This document shows positions 8,349-16,818 of a stretch of DNA of 64,000 bases, piece by piece. Below the pieces are notes generated by a model. That model searched no databases. It saw only the letters and a program-made list of their open reading frames with translations, and was not told the DNA's origin. Numbering within the stretch: the first letter of the stretch is position 1; every line of letters begins with the position of its first letter. Both the position numbers and the translations under genes were made by a program. Origin of the DNA: RPQJ01 sp963731105 (GTDB lineage Bacteria; Pseudomonadota; Gammaproteobacteria; Steroidobacterales; Steroidobacteraceae); the NCBI GenBank assembly GCA_963731105.1, contig CAVSUM010000022.1, forward strand, positions 1 to 64,000, written 5' to 3'.

Positions 8349-10230
8349 TTGGTCGCGAACAAGTTGGACCCCGAAGGAAAGGCCACCGCGCCCGGGATCA
8401 CGCGCCTGCGGCCTGCCACGGCAAGCGCGCCGCGCAGCATTTTCGTGGTGCTCACACACAGCGACGAACTGCTCGAGCAGATCGGCCAGGTGCTGGACGA
8501 AGACGGCGAAGTACGCCACGCGGACAACGAGGAGGAAGCACGGCAGTTCGCGGATCCGCGGCACGCCACCGTGATGCTGGTCGATGCGCGCGAGCAGGTC
8601 GATCCGGCCCTGGTCGTCGAACGGCTGCACGCGACCGACGGCTCAACGGTGATCGTCGTATTCGCGCCCGCGGGGTCGGTTACCGACGTTGCGCGGGCCA
8701 TCCGCGGTTCGGCGGCTTTCGCGGTCCTGCCAATCCCGGTGGAGACGGAGAAGACCCGTGCGGTCCTGCAGGGCGCCGGCGAGGAAGCCCTGGCTCGGCG
8801 GGCGCTGGTCACACCGGTGGTTGAGGCTGCGCCGGAACGACCGGCCGTGGTGCCACCGCTGCACGAGGCGAGGGTCGAGCCTGTGGCGGAGATCGAGCCC
8901 GTTGCGCTGCCCGTGGCTGGCGGCGCCGCGCCGCGCTCGGGAGGTGTTCCGCGCGCCGCTCTGGCCGTCGCAGCCGTCCTGCTGGTCGCGGCCACCGCAG
9001 CGTGGTTCTATCTGCGCGACGCCGGTGTACCGACAGTGCCGCCGGAGGCCGCGATCGCCGTGAACCGCCGCGCAGCAGCAGCAGCTGTCGACGGCATCCA
9101 AGGAAGAGCTGCTCGACCGCGCGCGGGTCGCGTTCCACGAGCGGCGCTACACCGATCCGGATGGCGACAGCGCCCTGTACTACTACCGCTCGGTGCTCGC
9201 GCAGGACCCGCAGGATGCCGAGGCCCGCGAAGGGCTGGACCGCATCGGCTCAGTGCTGGACGGCCGGCTCAAGTCGGCGCTGGCGGAGCAGCGGCCTCAG
9301 GACGCCGAGCGCACGCTCGAGCAGTTACGCCTGATCCGTCCCGCTGATCCGTTACTGGCCGCGACCGAAGCTCGAATGGTCGAGAGCCGCATCGGCGCGG
9401 CACTTGCGCGCGGCGATCTCGCGCAGGCCGACACGCTGCTGCGTGCGGCAGCCGCATCGGGCGTGGCCCCGGAACGGCTGGCGCCGCAGCGCGAGCAGCT
9501 GGCGCGCCTCGAGTCGGCGCAGCGCGCGGAGCAGCTGGCGCGGCTCGTGAACGCCCGCATCCGCGACGGACAGTTGCTGGAACCGGCGGATGACAGTGCG
9601 AAGTACCACCTCGGACAATTGCTCCGGCTGCCGAACGGCAAGCGGCTCGGTACCAATGCCTCCGCCGAACTGGCCCGGGCATACGCAGAGCGCGGACGTC
9701 TCGCTGCGGACCAGGGTCAGGGCAGGGAAGCGGACCTCTGGTTCGCCGAGGCACGAGCCCTCGGCTACACCCCGGAGCGAACCGTTGCCGCACCCGCGGC
9801 CGCCATGGGCACGACGCCGATCGTGTCGGCGCCGCCCGCCGCACCGGAGCCCACGGAACCCCCGGTTGACGCGCGCCCGGCCCAGGTCCCCGCCCAGGCG
9901 CCGCGCAGCGATCCGCCCGTGGCGGCACCCGCGCCGCCCCAGGCGTCGCCCGCGGACTTCAAGCGTACCCGCTTCGTACCGCCGACATACCCCCCGCAGG
10001 CGCTGGCACGCCGGCAGGAAGGCGAGGTGCGCGTCCGGATCACCGTGGACACGACTGGCCGCGTCGTTGATGCAAGCGTCGAGTCCGGCACTCCTCCGGG
10101 AGTGTTCGACCAGGCGGCGCTCAATGCCGTGCGCAAGTGGCGCTTCGAGCCCATCGTGAAGGGCGGACGACCGATCGAGGCCAGCGTCGTGACGACGATC
10201 CGCTTCAGGCCCGAAGAGGCTCAGCGCTGA
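8349..10230 (+). CDS. Receiver-like/TPR/TonB C-terminal membrane protein, one frameshift
   Basis: Start TTG 8349 with GGAG six bases upstream. Residues ~30-150 look like a degenerate response-regulator receiver fold: IFVVLTHSDE replaces the usual acidic DD pair, VMLVDARE keeps an Asp at the phospho-site position, and AFAVLPIPVE lacks the conserved Lys. A membrane helix (AALAVAAVLLVAATAAWFY) follows. The frame then breaks near 9065-9073; after removal of one base it continues QQQQLSTASKEELLDR with helical TPR-like repeats (about 9100-9780), a Pro/Ala linker, and a TonB C-terminal domain (FVPPTYPPQALARRQEGEVR...VRKWRFEPI). Corrected length about 627 aa. It heads an operon with a CheA-like kinase, CheY and CheX. 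Role unknown; a membrane link between a sensor complex and the envelope is an inference. Confidence 0.75.
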
Positions 10231-10269
10231 GCTGGCGCGCCCGCCATCGAATCCCGAGGAAACGACGAC

Positions 10270-12378
10270 ATGCGAAAGCTCATCGACCGCCTGCGCAGCA
10301 ACGCCGCCACGGCTGGATTCGTGCTGCTGCTGGTGGCGTTCATCGGCGCCGTGCTCATGCCGTCGTACCGCGTGGCGACCGAGCTCGCCGACAAGACCGC
10401 GGCGCTGCGGCTCGTGAGCATGCAGGCATCGCATGCGGAGCTTCTGCTGCGGTCCATTGCTGCGGTGCGGGACCGCCTCGAGGCGGGCGGCTACGTCGGC
10501 CAGCCCATCAAGGAAGTGGCCGCCCGGGCGACCGACTTCGACGCGGGCCTCAAGCGCATGGCCGAGTCGCGACTGCTGGAGCCCGCCGAGGTGTCGGCGG
10601 TGCAGCGCACCTGGACGGACTACCGTGCCGGATTCGCAGCCATCGAGGGGTTCGACGGGATTCCCTACTCCGACTCCGACTCCGGCACCCAGCTCAACGC
10701 CGACGGACGCAGGCTGCTCGAGGACACGCGTCAGGCCCTGAGCCTCGGGCGCGTGGCTACGCCCCAGCTCGCCAAGTCGATGGCGACGGCCGGCGCCCGC
10801 CTCGAGCAGGGCGCGGTCGAGGGCGCGGCACGACTGCGTCAGCTGATGATGATCGGCGTGGCGTTCGCGGTGGTGCTGGTCATGCTGGTCGCCTACTTCC
10901 AGTGGCTCCGGGCGCGCGAGGAACAACGCGCCCGTGCAGTGCGCGAGCAGATGGGCGACATCCTCGACACCGTGAAGGACGGCCTGTTCCTGCTCGACTC
11001 GGATCTGCGGGTCGGTGCGGTCCGATCGCGGGCGCTTGGCGCACTGCTGCGTCGCGACGACTTCGACGGCGCCCATTTCGAGGACCTGCTGCGCGGCCTC
11101 GTCCAGCCAAAGACCCTCGACACGGCGGTCAAGTACGTCAAGCTGCTGTGGGGCGAGCGCGCCAACGAGAAGCTGATCAGGAGCATCAACCCGCTCGCCG
11201 AGGTCGAGTTGAGCTTCGACCGCCGCAACGGGGGTCAGGACACCCGCTACCTGGAGTTCGAGTTCCACCGGGTGCGGGGCGCGGAGGGCGTGCGGCAGGT
11301 GCTGGTGTCGGTGAACGACGTGACCTCGCGCGTGCTGCTCGCCCGCGAGGCAGCCGATGCCCAGGCCAGCGCCCACGCACACACCGAGATGCTGCTCGGC
11401 ATCCTCAAGCTCGACCCCACCCAGCTCGGCTCGTTCCTTGCCAACTGCAAGGCGAGCCTCAGCCAGGTGAACGCCATCCTCAGGGTGCCGGCGCGCGACA
11501 CCCACGCCTATCGCGACAAGCTCGAGCAGTTGTTCCGCGAGATGCACCGCCTGAAGGGCGAGGCAGCCACCGTCGGCGTCGCCACCGTCGAGTCGCGAGT
11601 ACACGATTTCGAGGACCTGCTGTCCGGGTTGCGCCAGCGCGACAAACTCGACGGCAACGACTTCCTGCCGCTGGTGGTGCGGCTCGACGACCTGATGGCG
11701 CACGTGGCGTCGATCCGCGAGCTGCTCGAGCGGCTTGCCGAGATGCGCACTGCCGCGCAGATGTGCGCAACGCAGGCGATGCCGATCGTGGCGACCGCGG
11801 ATGCGCCGCAGGACCTGGGCACGACGCTGGTGAACCTGGCCTACCGCATCGGCACGGATCATGGCAAACGGGTCCGCCTGCTGGCCGAGGGCCTCGACGA
11901 CGTGCCAGCGCGCTATCGGCGCGCCGTGCAGGACGTGATGGTGCAACTGCTGCGCAATGCGATCGCGCACGGCATCGAGTCGCCGGAACAGCGTCGCGCG
12001 GCAGGCAAGGACGAGATCGGGAGCATCACGCTGCAGTTCTCGGCCGGTTCCGACGGCTGTCGGTTGACGATCGAAGACGACGGCGCCGGCATCCTCCCGG
12101 ACGTCGTGCGCGCCGCGGCCGTGCGTCGTGGTCTGATCACCGAGGCTGAGGCCGCCGGCCTCGACGCGCGATCGACGTTGTCACTGATCTTCCGGCCGGG
12201 CTTCTCGACCCGCGACACCGCGGACCGGGATGCCGGTCGGGGCGTCGGGCTCGACCTCGTGCGCCGCAGCGTCGAGGAACTCGGCGGCCGGGTCGGATTG
12301 GCGACTACGGCCGGACGCTCGACGCGCTTCCGCATCACACTGCCGGCCGAGTCGGTCCGGCAGGGCGCCGTGGCCTGA
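10270..12378 (+). CDS. Membrane-bound CheA-like hybrid sensor kinase (Hpt + HATPase)
   Basis: 702 aa. Two membrane helices (residues ~12-30 and ~193-212) bracket a ~160-residue helical periplasmic domain. A PAS-like segment follows (225-350), then a helical Hpt-type region with the phosphoacceptor candidate H426 in REMHRLKGEA, and a CheA-type ATPase domain: N box LLRNAIAHGIE, G1 DDGAGI, F box FRPGFSTR, G2 GRGVGLD. The protein ends right after the ATPase, so the CheW-like coupling domain of true CheA is absent. It therefore probably senses through its own periplasmic domain and phosphorylates the CheY encoded downstream. Lies 39 bases after the TonB-like gene. Confidence 0.88.
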   Translation: MRKLIDRLRSNAATAGFVLLLVAFIGAVLMPSYRVATELADKTAALRLVSMQASHAELLLRSIAAVRDRLEAGGYVGQPIKEVAARATDFDAGLKRMAESRLLEPAEVSAVQRTWTDYRAGFAAIEGFDGIPYSDSDSGTQLNADGRRLLEDTRQALSLGRVATPQLAKSMATAGARLEQGAVEGAARLRQLMMIGVAFAVVLVMLVAYFQWLRAREEQRARAVREQMGDILDTVKDGLFLLDSDLRVGAVRSRALGALLRRDDFDGAHFEDLLRGLVQPKTLDTAVKYVKLLWGERANEKLIRSINPLAEVELSFDRRNGGQDTRYLEFEFHRVRGAEGVRQVLVSVNDVTSRVLLAREAADAQASAHAHTEMLLGILKLDPTQLGSFLANCKASLSQVNAILRVPARDTHAYRDKLEQLFREMHRLKGEAATVGVATVESRVHDFEDLLSGLRQRDKLDGNDFLPLVVRLDDLMAHVASIRELLERLAEMRTAAQMCATQAMPIVATADAPQDLGTTLVNLAYRIGTDHGKRVRLLAEGLDDVPARYRRAVQDVMVQLLRNAIAHGIESPEQRRAAGKDEIGSITLQFSAGSDGCRLTIEDDGAGILPDVVRAAAVRRGLITEAEAAGLDARSTLSLIFRPGFSTRDTADRDAGRGVGLDLVRRSVEELGGRVGLATTAGRSTRFRITLPAESVRQGAVA

Positions 12379-12411
12379 GCAGCCGCAAGGGAGTGCGATC
12401 CATGGTCGTGC

Positions 12412-12798
12412 GTGCACGTCGACGTGACCAGATCGATCCGCATGATGATCGTGGACGACTCCAACGTGATCCGCCGGCGCATCGAGCGCTGCCAGCAGGT
12501 CGATGGCGTCGAGGTGGTGGGCACTGCGTCGAACGGCGTGGAGGCGCTGTCCCTGTTCGTCGACCTCGACCCGGACGTGGTCACGATGGACCTCACCATG
12601 CCGCAGATGGACGGCATCGAGTGCGTCGAGCGCATGGTGAATCTCAAGCCGGGGGTGCTGATCCTGGTGATCTCGGCCCTGGCCGACAAGGCCACCGCCG
12701 TGGAAGCGATGGAGAAGGGCGCCAACGGCTTCCTCAACAAGCCCTTCAGCGACCGGCAGCTCAACGATGCACTGATCGAACTACTGGACGGGGCCTGA
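12412..12798 (+). CDS. CheY-like single-domain response regulator
   Basis: 128 aa from GTG 12412; another GTG at 12424 and ATG at 12442 are in frame. Complete receiver: acidic pair MIVDDSN, phospho-Asp in DVVTMDLTMPQMDG (D60), Ser in LVISALAD and Lys in FLNKPF (K110). No output domain. The best ribosome binding site (AAGGGAG, 12388-12394) precedes an ATG at 12402 that is out of frame by one base, so a one-base insertion near 12411-12421 may hide the real start (MVVRAR...). Expected to be phosphorylated by the kinase upstream and dephosphorylated by CheX, whose gene starts four bases after its stop. Confidence 0.9.
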   Translation: MHVDVTRSIRMMIVDDSNVIRRRIERCQQVDGVEVVGTASNGVEALSLFVDLDPDVVTMDLTMPQMDGIECVERMVNLKPGVLILVISALADKATAVEAMEKGANGFLNKPFSDRQLNDALIELLDGA

Positions 12799-12801
12799 GC
12801 C

Positions 12802-13248
12802 ATGCTCGACGAACGCGAGGTGTCGAGCTTCGTGGCGGGCACGACCCAGTACTTCGAGGTCGCGGCCGGCCAGCCGGCCTCCGTCGGCTCGCCGTTCCTC
12901 GCGACGCAGGGCACGCCGGACATCAACGAGTACACAGGCGTGATTACCGTGTCCGGCCGTCGCCAGGGCATCGTCTACTTCACGGCTCCACGCGGCATGC
13001 TGGTCGTGATGCTCATGAAGATGCAGGAAAGCAACGTCGGCCACGAGAACCTCTGCGATCTTGTGGGCGAGGTTGCCAATACCATTGCCGGCAACGTGCG
13101 CCGCGAGTTCGGCCGCGAGTTCGGTATCTCGCCGCCGAACGTCGTCAGCGACGGGCAGGCCGTGCCCCTGCCCACCGGCTGCCACCCGATCGTGATCCCG
13201 ATCAACTGGCGCAGCCACACGGCCAGGGTCGTGGTCTGCCTGAAGTAG
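12802..13248 (+). CDS. CheX-family chemotaxis phosphatase-like protein
   Basis: 148 aa. CheX fold with LVGEVANTIAGNVRREFG, where E90 and N93 form the ExxN pair that CheX/CheC/FliY use to dephosphorylate CheY-P. Flanking strands (GVITVSG..GIVYFTAP; IVIPINWRSHTARVVVCLK) match the family. The gene begins three bases after the CheY stop, so the two are probably translated together. Likely role: signal termination for the CheY of this operon. Confidence 0.88.
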   Translation: MLDEREVSSFVAGTTQYFEVAAGQPASVGSPFLATQGTPDINEYTGVITVSGRRQGIVYFTAPRGMLVVMLMKMQESNVGHENLCDLVGEVANTIAGNVRREFGREFGISPPNVVSDGQAVPLPTGCHPIVIPINWRSHTARVVVCLK

Positions 13249-13357
13249 CGGGGTCGGCCTCAGCGCCGGGGTCCTGGCCCGTGCTCACCGGCCGCGCCGC
13301 CGCTGACCGTCCGAGGTCTCCCTCGCGACGTCTGCTGCGATCGCGACGTTCAGCCCG

Positions 13358-14113
13358 TCACGTCCGATAGCTCGGATCGCTCCGCTCGAGCTTCCTGAGC
13401 AGCGCCGGCCACGCCACGCCCGCCCCGAGCCCGGCTGTCGCCGTCTTCATGACCTCCTGCATGCCCTGCAGGATCGCCGGATTCACGTGCACCAGCTCTC
13501 CGCCGGCCTGCGCATCGATCTGGACGCGACAGGTGCTCTCAAAAACGTACATGTTCAGGAACGCATCCGGAATCGTCCGTCCGACCACGAGCAACCCGTG
13601 ATTGCGCAGCATCAGGAAACTCGCAGTCCCGAGGTCGGCCTGCAGGCGCGTGCGCTCGTCCTCGCGCAACGCCACACCCTCGTAGTCGTGGTAGGCGAGC
13701 GAACTCAGCACGAAGGTCGACTGCTGGCTGATCGGCAGCACCCCGCAGCGCTGCGCACTCACGCCAACACCCGCGCGCGAATGCGTGTGCAGCACACAGC
13801 CCGCGTCCTCCCGCACCTGATGAATCGCGCTGTGAATGAGAAAGCCCGCCGGATTCACCGGAAATGGCGACTCGCTCAGCTTGCGACACTCCTGGTCCAC
13901 CTTCACCAGCGACGAGGCCGTGATCTCCTCGAACAGCAAGCCGTACGGATTGATCAGGAAGTGATGCTCCGGCCCCGGGATGCGCGCACTGATGTGCGTA
14001 AACACCAGGTCGCTCCAGCCGTACGCGGCCACCAGCCGGTACGCCGCCGCGAGGTCGCATCGCAACTGCCACTCCTCGGCACTGACCCGGTCCTTGAGCG
14101 AAGCAATCTGCAT
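13358..14113 (-). CDS. Class II aldolase/adducin family protein
   Basis: 251 aa. Start ATG 14113 with GGAG six bases upstream; ATG 14119 abuts the same GGAG and is less likely. Fold signatures: GWSDLVFTHISARIPG, FLINPYGLLFEEIT, then the metal-binding pair VLHTHSRAG and a later His in LRNHGLLVVG. These match the zinc-dependent aldolase/adducin family (L-fuculose-phosphate aldolase relatives). Many such proteins without a kinase partner have unassigned substrates, and no sugar genes are next to it. Confidence 0.88.
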   Translation of the reverse strand: MQIASLKDRVSAEEWQLRCDLAAAYRLVAAYGWSDLVFTHISARIPGPEHHFLINPYGLLFEEITASSLVKVDQECRKLSESPFPVNPAGFLIHSAIHQVREDAGCVLHTHSRAGVGVSAQRCGVLPISQQSTFVLSSLAYHDYEGVALREDERTRLQADLGTASFLMLRNHGLLVVGRTIPDAFLNMYVFESTCRVQIDAQAGGELVHVNPAILQGMQEVMKTATAGLGAGVAWPALLRKLERSDPSYRT

Positions 14114-14297
14114 GGTCATCTCCTGAATCGAGGCCAACCCCCGGGCGTCTGCGGCAGTGTAGGCCCGCCCGCCGAACAGATCACCCGCGGCACCAGCGCA
14201 CCCCCCTGCAAGACCCATCCGAGGTGCGATCAGCGATCGCGCCCACCGTCTCCCATCCACACTTCCAGAGTCGGCTCATTGACCCTGCAACCGCCGC

Positions 14298-15008
14298 GTG
14301 TTCTATTCGATCGTCGTATCCCCGGACTGCGAAGTGCATTCCACGCTGCAACCCACGCTGATCGCTGCCTCAGTGCTGCTGCTGACACTCGCGGTCAGCC
14401 GCGCGGACGTCCCGACCGCCGAGCAGGACTGTCGGAATCGAAACTCTGCCCTTTGCGAGACCGCCGGCGTTGAGTTCGTGGTCGACGGTCCCTGCCCAGC
14501 CACGGCACGGACGATCCGCCCGCCGGGTCTGGAAAACTGCGACGCCGTCGCTGCGCAAATCACGCGAGAACCGGCCCCCTCACCATCGACCATTCCCGCG
14601 GCGAAACCTCCTCCGACCCCGCGTGACGACCTGGCGAGCTGGCGACGGGTCGAACGTTGGCTGCCGTCTGCTGTGGTGCTGGTGGGCGGAGTGCTGGTCA
14701 CCGGCATCGCCACCTGGGCGCTCCGGCGGCTCTTCAGGAAACGCAACGCCGATGATCCGACCAGCGCAGGTCGATCCGTCGTGCAGCTCATCGTCGCGGC
14801 GACGATCGCCGTACTGCTCGCCTGGCAGGCCGCGGGTGCAGCCTTCAATCGCATCTTCGGCAGCTACGACAATCACGACACGGCGGCCCCGCTGCTGATC
14901 GCGGCTCCCGTGGCATTCGCGGTCTTCGCCCTGGTGTTGCCAGCCGTCTTCGCAACCAGCGCGTGGCTCCTGCGCCGGTTGGGCAAGGCGTTCCGAACCA
15001 GCCCGTGA
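14298..15008 (+). CDS. Hypothetical membrane protein with N-terminal hydrophobic segment
   Basis: 236 aa from GTG 14298; GTG 14334 would also give a signal-like N-terminus (TLIAASVLLLTLAVSRA). A soluble Cys-containing stretch and a proline-rich linker follow. Three later hydrophobic helices lie around SAVVLVGGVLVTGIATWAL, SVVQLIVAATIAVLLAWQ and APVAFAVFALVLPAVFATSA. No family recognised. Composition is typical of the region. Isolated: the aldolase gene upstream is divergent and a CDGSH gene follows after 153 bases. Confidence 0.55.
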   Translation: MFYSIVVSPDCEVHSTLQPTLIAASVLLLTLAVSRADVPTAEQDCRNRNSALCETAGVEFVVDGPCPATARTIRPPGLENCDAVAAQITREPAPSPSTIPAAKPPPTPRDDLASWRRVERWLPSAVVLVGGVLVTGIATWALRRLFRKRNADDPTSAGRSVVQLIVAATIAVLLAWQAAGAAFNRIFGSYDNHDTAAPLLIAAPVAFAVFALVLPAVFATSAWLLRRLGKAFRTSP

Positions 15009-15161
15009 AGCGGCGCAGTTGCTCGAGTCGCTATCGATGTACCGCTACCGACCGACGACGCCCCGCAACCACCGCCGCACTCGCTGAGCCGCCGCAGGCT
15101 CCGCGCGCGAGGCGATCTTGCTAGCATCACCGGGTGCGCCACCCGCCATGGAGATCCACAG

Positions 15162-15401
15162 ATTACCGAACCCGTCATTGCCGCCAAAGCACCCATCGCC
15201 GTCGACCTCGAGGCCGGTAAGACCTACTGGTGGTGTGCCTGCGGCCAGAGCAAGACACAGCCATTCTGCGACGGCTCACACAAGGGCTCCGAATTCACGC
15301 CAGTGCAGTTCGAGGCGGCCGAATCGAAGAAGGTCTGGCTCTGCGCCTGCAAGCACACGACTCACCAACCGATGTGCGACGGCACGCACAAGTCCCTGTG
15401 A
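15162..15401 (+). CDS. Dual-CDGSH iron-sulfur domain protein with ATT start (copy A)
   Basis: 79 aa. Two CDGSH-type 2Fe-2S motifs: CACGQSKTQPFCDGSH and CACKHTTHQPMCDGTH. No ATG, GTG or TTG occurs in this frame between the upstream stop and the first motif. At the place where the paralogue at 16535 has ATG AGC GAA CCC, this copy has ATT ACC GAA CCC, with GGAG the same eight bases upstream. ATT at 15162 is therefore the likely start codon. Small CDGSH proteins transfer or sense 2Fe-2S clusters; the partner is unknown. Standard gene callers would miss this gene. Confidence 0.72.
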   Translation: MTEPVIAAKAPIAVDLEAGKTYWWCACGQSKTQPFCDGSHKGSEFTPVQFEAAESKKVWLCACKHTTHQPMCDGTHKSL

Positions 15402-15553
15402 GCGACTCGCCGGACAGCGCGGGAGACAGCGACAGACTCCGCTGCACGGCTGCCCGGAAATCACTTGGCATCCCCGCCATTTTCCCCTAACGTCCGCGCC
15501 CACGATCGAACGCGATCGCATCAGTCAGTCAATCAAGAGGTCATCGTTCACCC

Positions 15554-15943
15554 ATGGCAAAAGCCAAAAAGTCGCCGAAGAAGCCCGCCCGCAAGCCGGC
15601 GAAGAAGTCCGCCCGGAAGGCCCCGCAATCGATCAAGACCGTTCTCACCAAGTCCCAGCTGGTCGCTCACCTCGCCGATGCCGCGAAAGTCGCCGCCAAG
15701 GACGTGCGCCTGTTGCTCGCCGCGCTCGAGGACTCGATCCACGCCTCGATCAGCCGCAAGGGCCCGCGCACCTTCGTGCTGCCCGGTCTTCTCAAGATCA
15801 CCGTCGTCGCCGTGCCCGCAAAGCCGGCGCGCAAGGGCGTCAACCCGTTCACCGGCGAAGCCACCGTCTTCAAGGCCAAGCCGGCCACCGTGAAGGTCAA
15901 GGTGCGCCCGATGAAGAAGCTCAAGGACGCCGCCACCCGCTGA
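15554..15943 (+). CDS. HU-family DNA-binding protein with lysine-rich N-terminal tail (copy B)
   Basis: 129 aa, paralogue of the gene at 4980. The tail (residues 1-29: Lys/Ala/Pro with KKPARKPAKKSARK) is more basic than in copy A. The HU core and the arm RKGVNPFTGE are well conserved, and the last 20 residues (AKPATVKVKVRPMKKLKDAA) are nearly identical between copies. Both leaders carry an AGGTC-type ribosome binding site. A perfect hairpin follows at 15953. Nucleoid protein; two copies suggest growth-phase or dosage specialisation (inference). Confidence 0.92.
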   Translation: MAKAKKSPKKPARKPAKKSARKAPQSIKTVLTKSQLVAHLADAAKVAAKDVRLLLAALEDSIHASISRKGPRTFVLPGLLKITVVAVPAKPARKGVNPFTGEATVFKAKPATVKVKVRPMKKLKDAATR

Positions 15944-15952
15944 GTCCTCACC

Positions 15953-15976
15953 CGGGCGGCCGACCGCGGCCGCCCG
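15953..15976 (+). terminator. Hairpin after HU-B
   Basis: Perfect 10-bp inverted repeat CGGGCGGCCG / CGGCCGCCCG with an ACCG loop, ten bases after the HU-B stop, followed by TTCC. GC-rich terminator-like stem with only a short T stretch. Confidence 0.65.
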
Positions 15977-16103
15977 TTCCAGCCATGCCGGCGGAACCCT
16001 GACGACGCGCCTCGGGAACCTCGGCCGTGCGACGCGGTCTATCCGGCCCGACGGCGGACCGCTGCCGCAGATCCTTGCCGCGACCACCCCGGGGAGTTCG
16101 TCG

Positions 16104-16448
16104 ATGCCGAAGCCGACGCTTGTATTCGCCGCGCTGCTGATCGCCCTCGGCGTCGGCGCGTTCCTCTCGTCCGGCAGCCGGACCGCGCTGCTGCCGGCCT
16201 ACGCCGGCCTCATGCTCGCGATCCTCGCCGGTCTCGCACTCGCCTTCGAGGGCGGGCGGCGGCATCTGATGCACGTCGCCGCCGTCGTCGCGCTGCTTGG
16301 CGCACTGGCCCCGGCCGCGACGCTCGGCATCCGGGCGGCGCAGATGAGTCCGCTCGCGCTGACGGTGAACGTCGGCATGCTCGTACTCTGCGGCGGGCTG
16401 CTCGCACTGATGGTGCGGTCTTTCGTCGCCGCGCGCCGGGCGGCCTGA
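16104..16448 (+). CDS. Small four-helix membrane protein, unknown
   Basis: 114 aa from ATG 16104. Hydropathy shows four membrane helices (TLVFAALLIALGVGAF, LPAYAGLMLAILAGLALAF, VAAVVALLGALAPAA, VNVGMLVLCGGLLALMV) with very short loops and a basic C-terminus. No family assigned with certainty. It sits between HU-B and CDGSH copy B, on the same strand as both. Confidence 0.7.
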   Translation: MPKPTLVFAALLIALGVGAFLSSGSRTALLPAYAGLMLAILAGLALAFEGGRRHLMHVAAVVALLGALAPAATLGIRAAQMSPLALTVNVGMLVLCGGLLALMVRSFVAARRAA

Positions 16449-16534
16449 CGCCGCGGCCGCGTCGCAACGCCCGGCCACGACGGGTGCGAGCATTCCGCGC
16501 GCGCCAACCCCGCCTGCTCCCTGGAGTCGAGACG

Positions 16535-16774
16535 ATGAGCGAACCCGTGATGGCTGCGAAAGTGCCGATCGGCGTGGACGTCGACGCCGGCAAGACCTAC
16601 TGGTGGTGCGCCTGCGGCAAGAGTGCCACGCAGCCGTTCTGCGACGGTTCGCACAAGGGCTCGGAGTTCACCCCGGTGAAGTTCGAGGCCTCGGAGTCGA
16701 AGAAGCTGTGGTTCTGCGCCTGCAAGCACTCGGCACACAAGCCGATGTGCGACGGCACCCACAAGAAGCTCTGA
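16535..16774 (+). CDS. Dual-CDGSH iron-sulfur domain protein (copy B)
   Basis: 79 aa from ATG 16535 with GGAG eight bases upstream. Motifs CACGKSATQPFCDGSH and CACKHSAHKPMCDGTH each supply three Cys and one His for a 2Fe-2S cluster. Very similar to copy A at 15162; differences are conservative. Cytosolic, no targeting signal. Likely a small redox or cluster-transfer protein. It ends convergently with esterase copy B over a hairpin at 16789-16809. Confidence 0.88.
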   Translation: MSEPVMAAKVPIGVDVDAGKTYWWCACGKSATQPFCDGSHKGSEFTPVKFEASESKKLWFCACKHSAHKPMCDGTHKKL

Positions 16775-16788
16775 CTGTTCGCCGGATG

Positions 16789-16809
16789 CAGCGCGGCCGG
16801 CCCGCGCTG
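16789..16809. terminator. Hairpin between CDGSH-B and esterase B
   Basis: 8-bp inverted repeat CAGCGCGG / CCGCGCTG around a five-base loop, between two convergent stops (16774 and 16819). No T tract. Placement mirrors the hairpin at 5380 between HU-A and esterase A. Confidence 0.5.
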
Positions 16810-16818
16810 TCGATCTGC

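Noticed and set aside
8349..10230. Programmed frameshifting as a general explanation for the split genes
   Set aside because: Sites share no common slippery motif, and affect unrelated genes. Single-base errors explain them better.
9352..11970. Very long open frame (872 codons) on the minus strand
   Set aside because: It is antisense to the TonB-like and kinase genes, both of which have clear domains. Arg/His-rich composition is typical of a GC-rich shadow frame.
15148..16002. Open frame starting at ATG 15148 as the CDGSH-A start
   Set aside because: That ATG is one frame off the CDGSH motifs, so it cannot start the protein.
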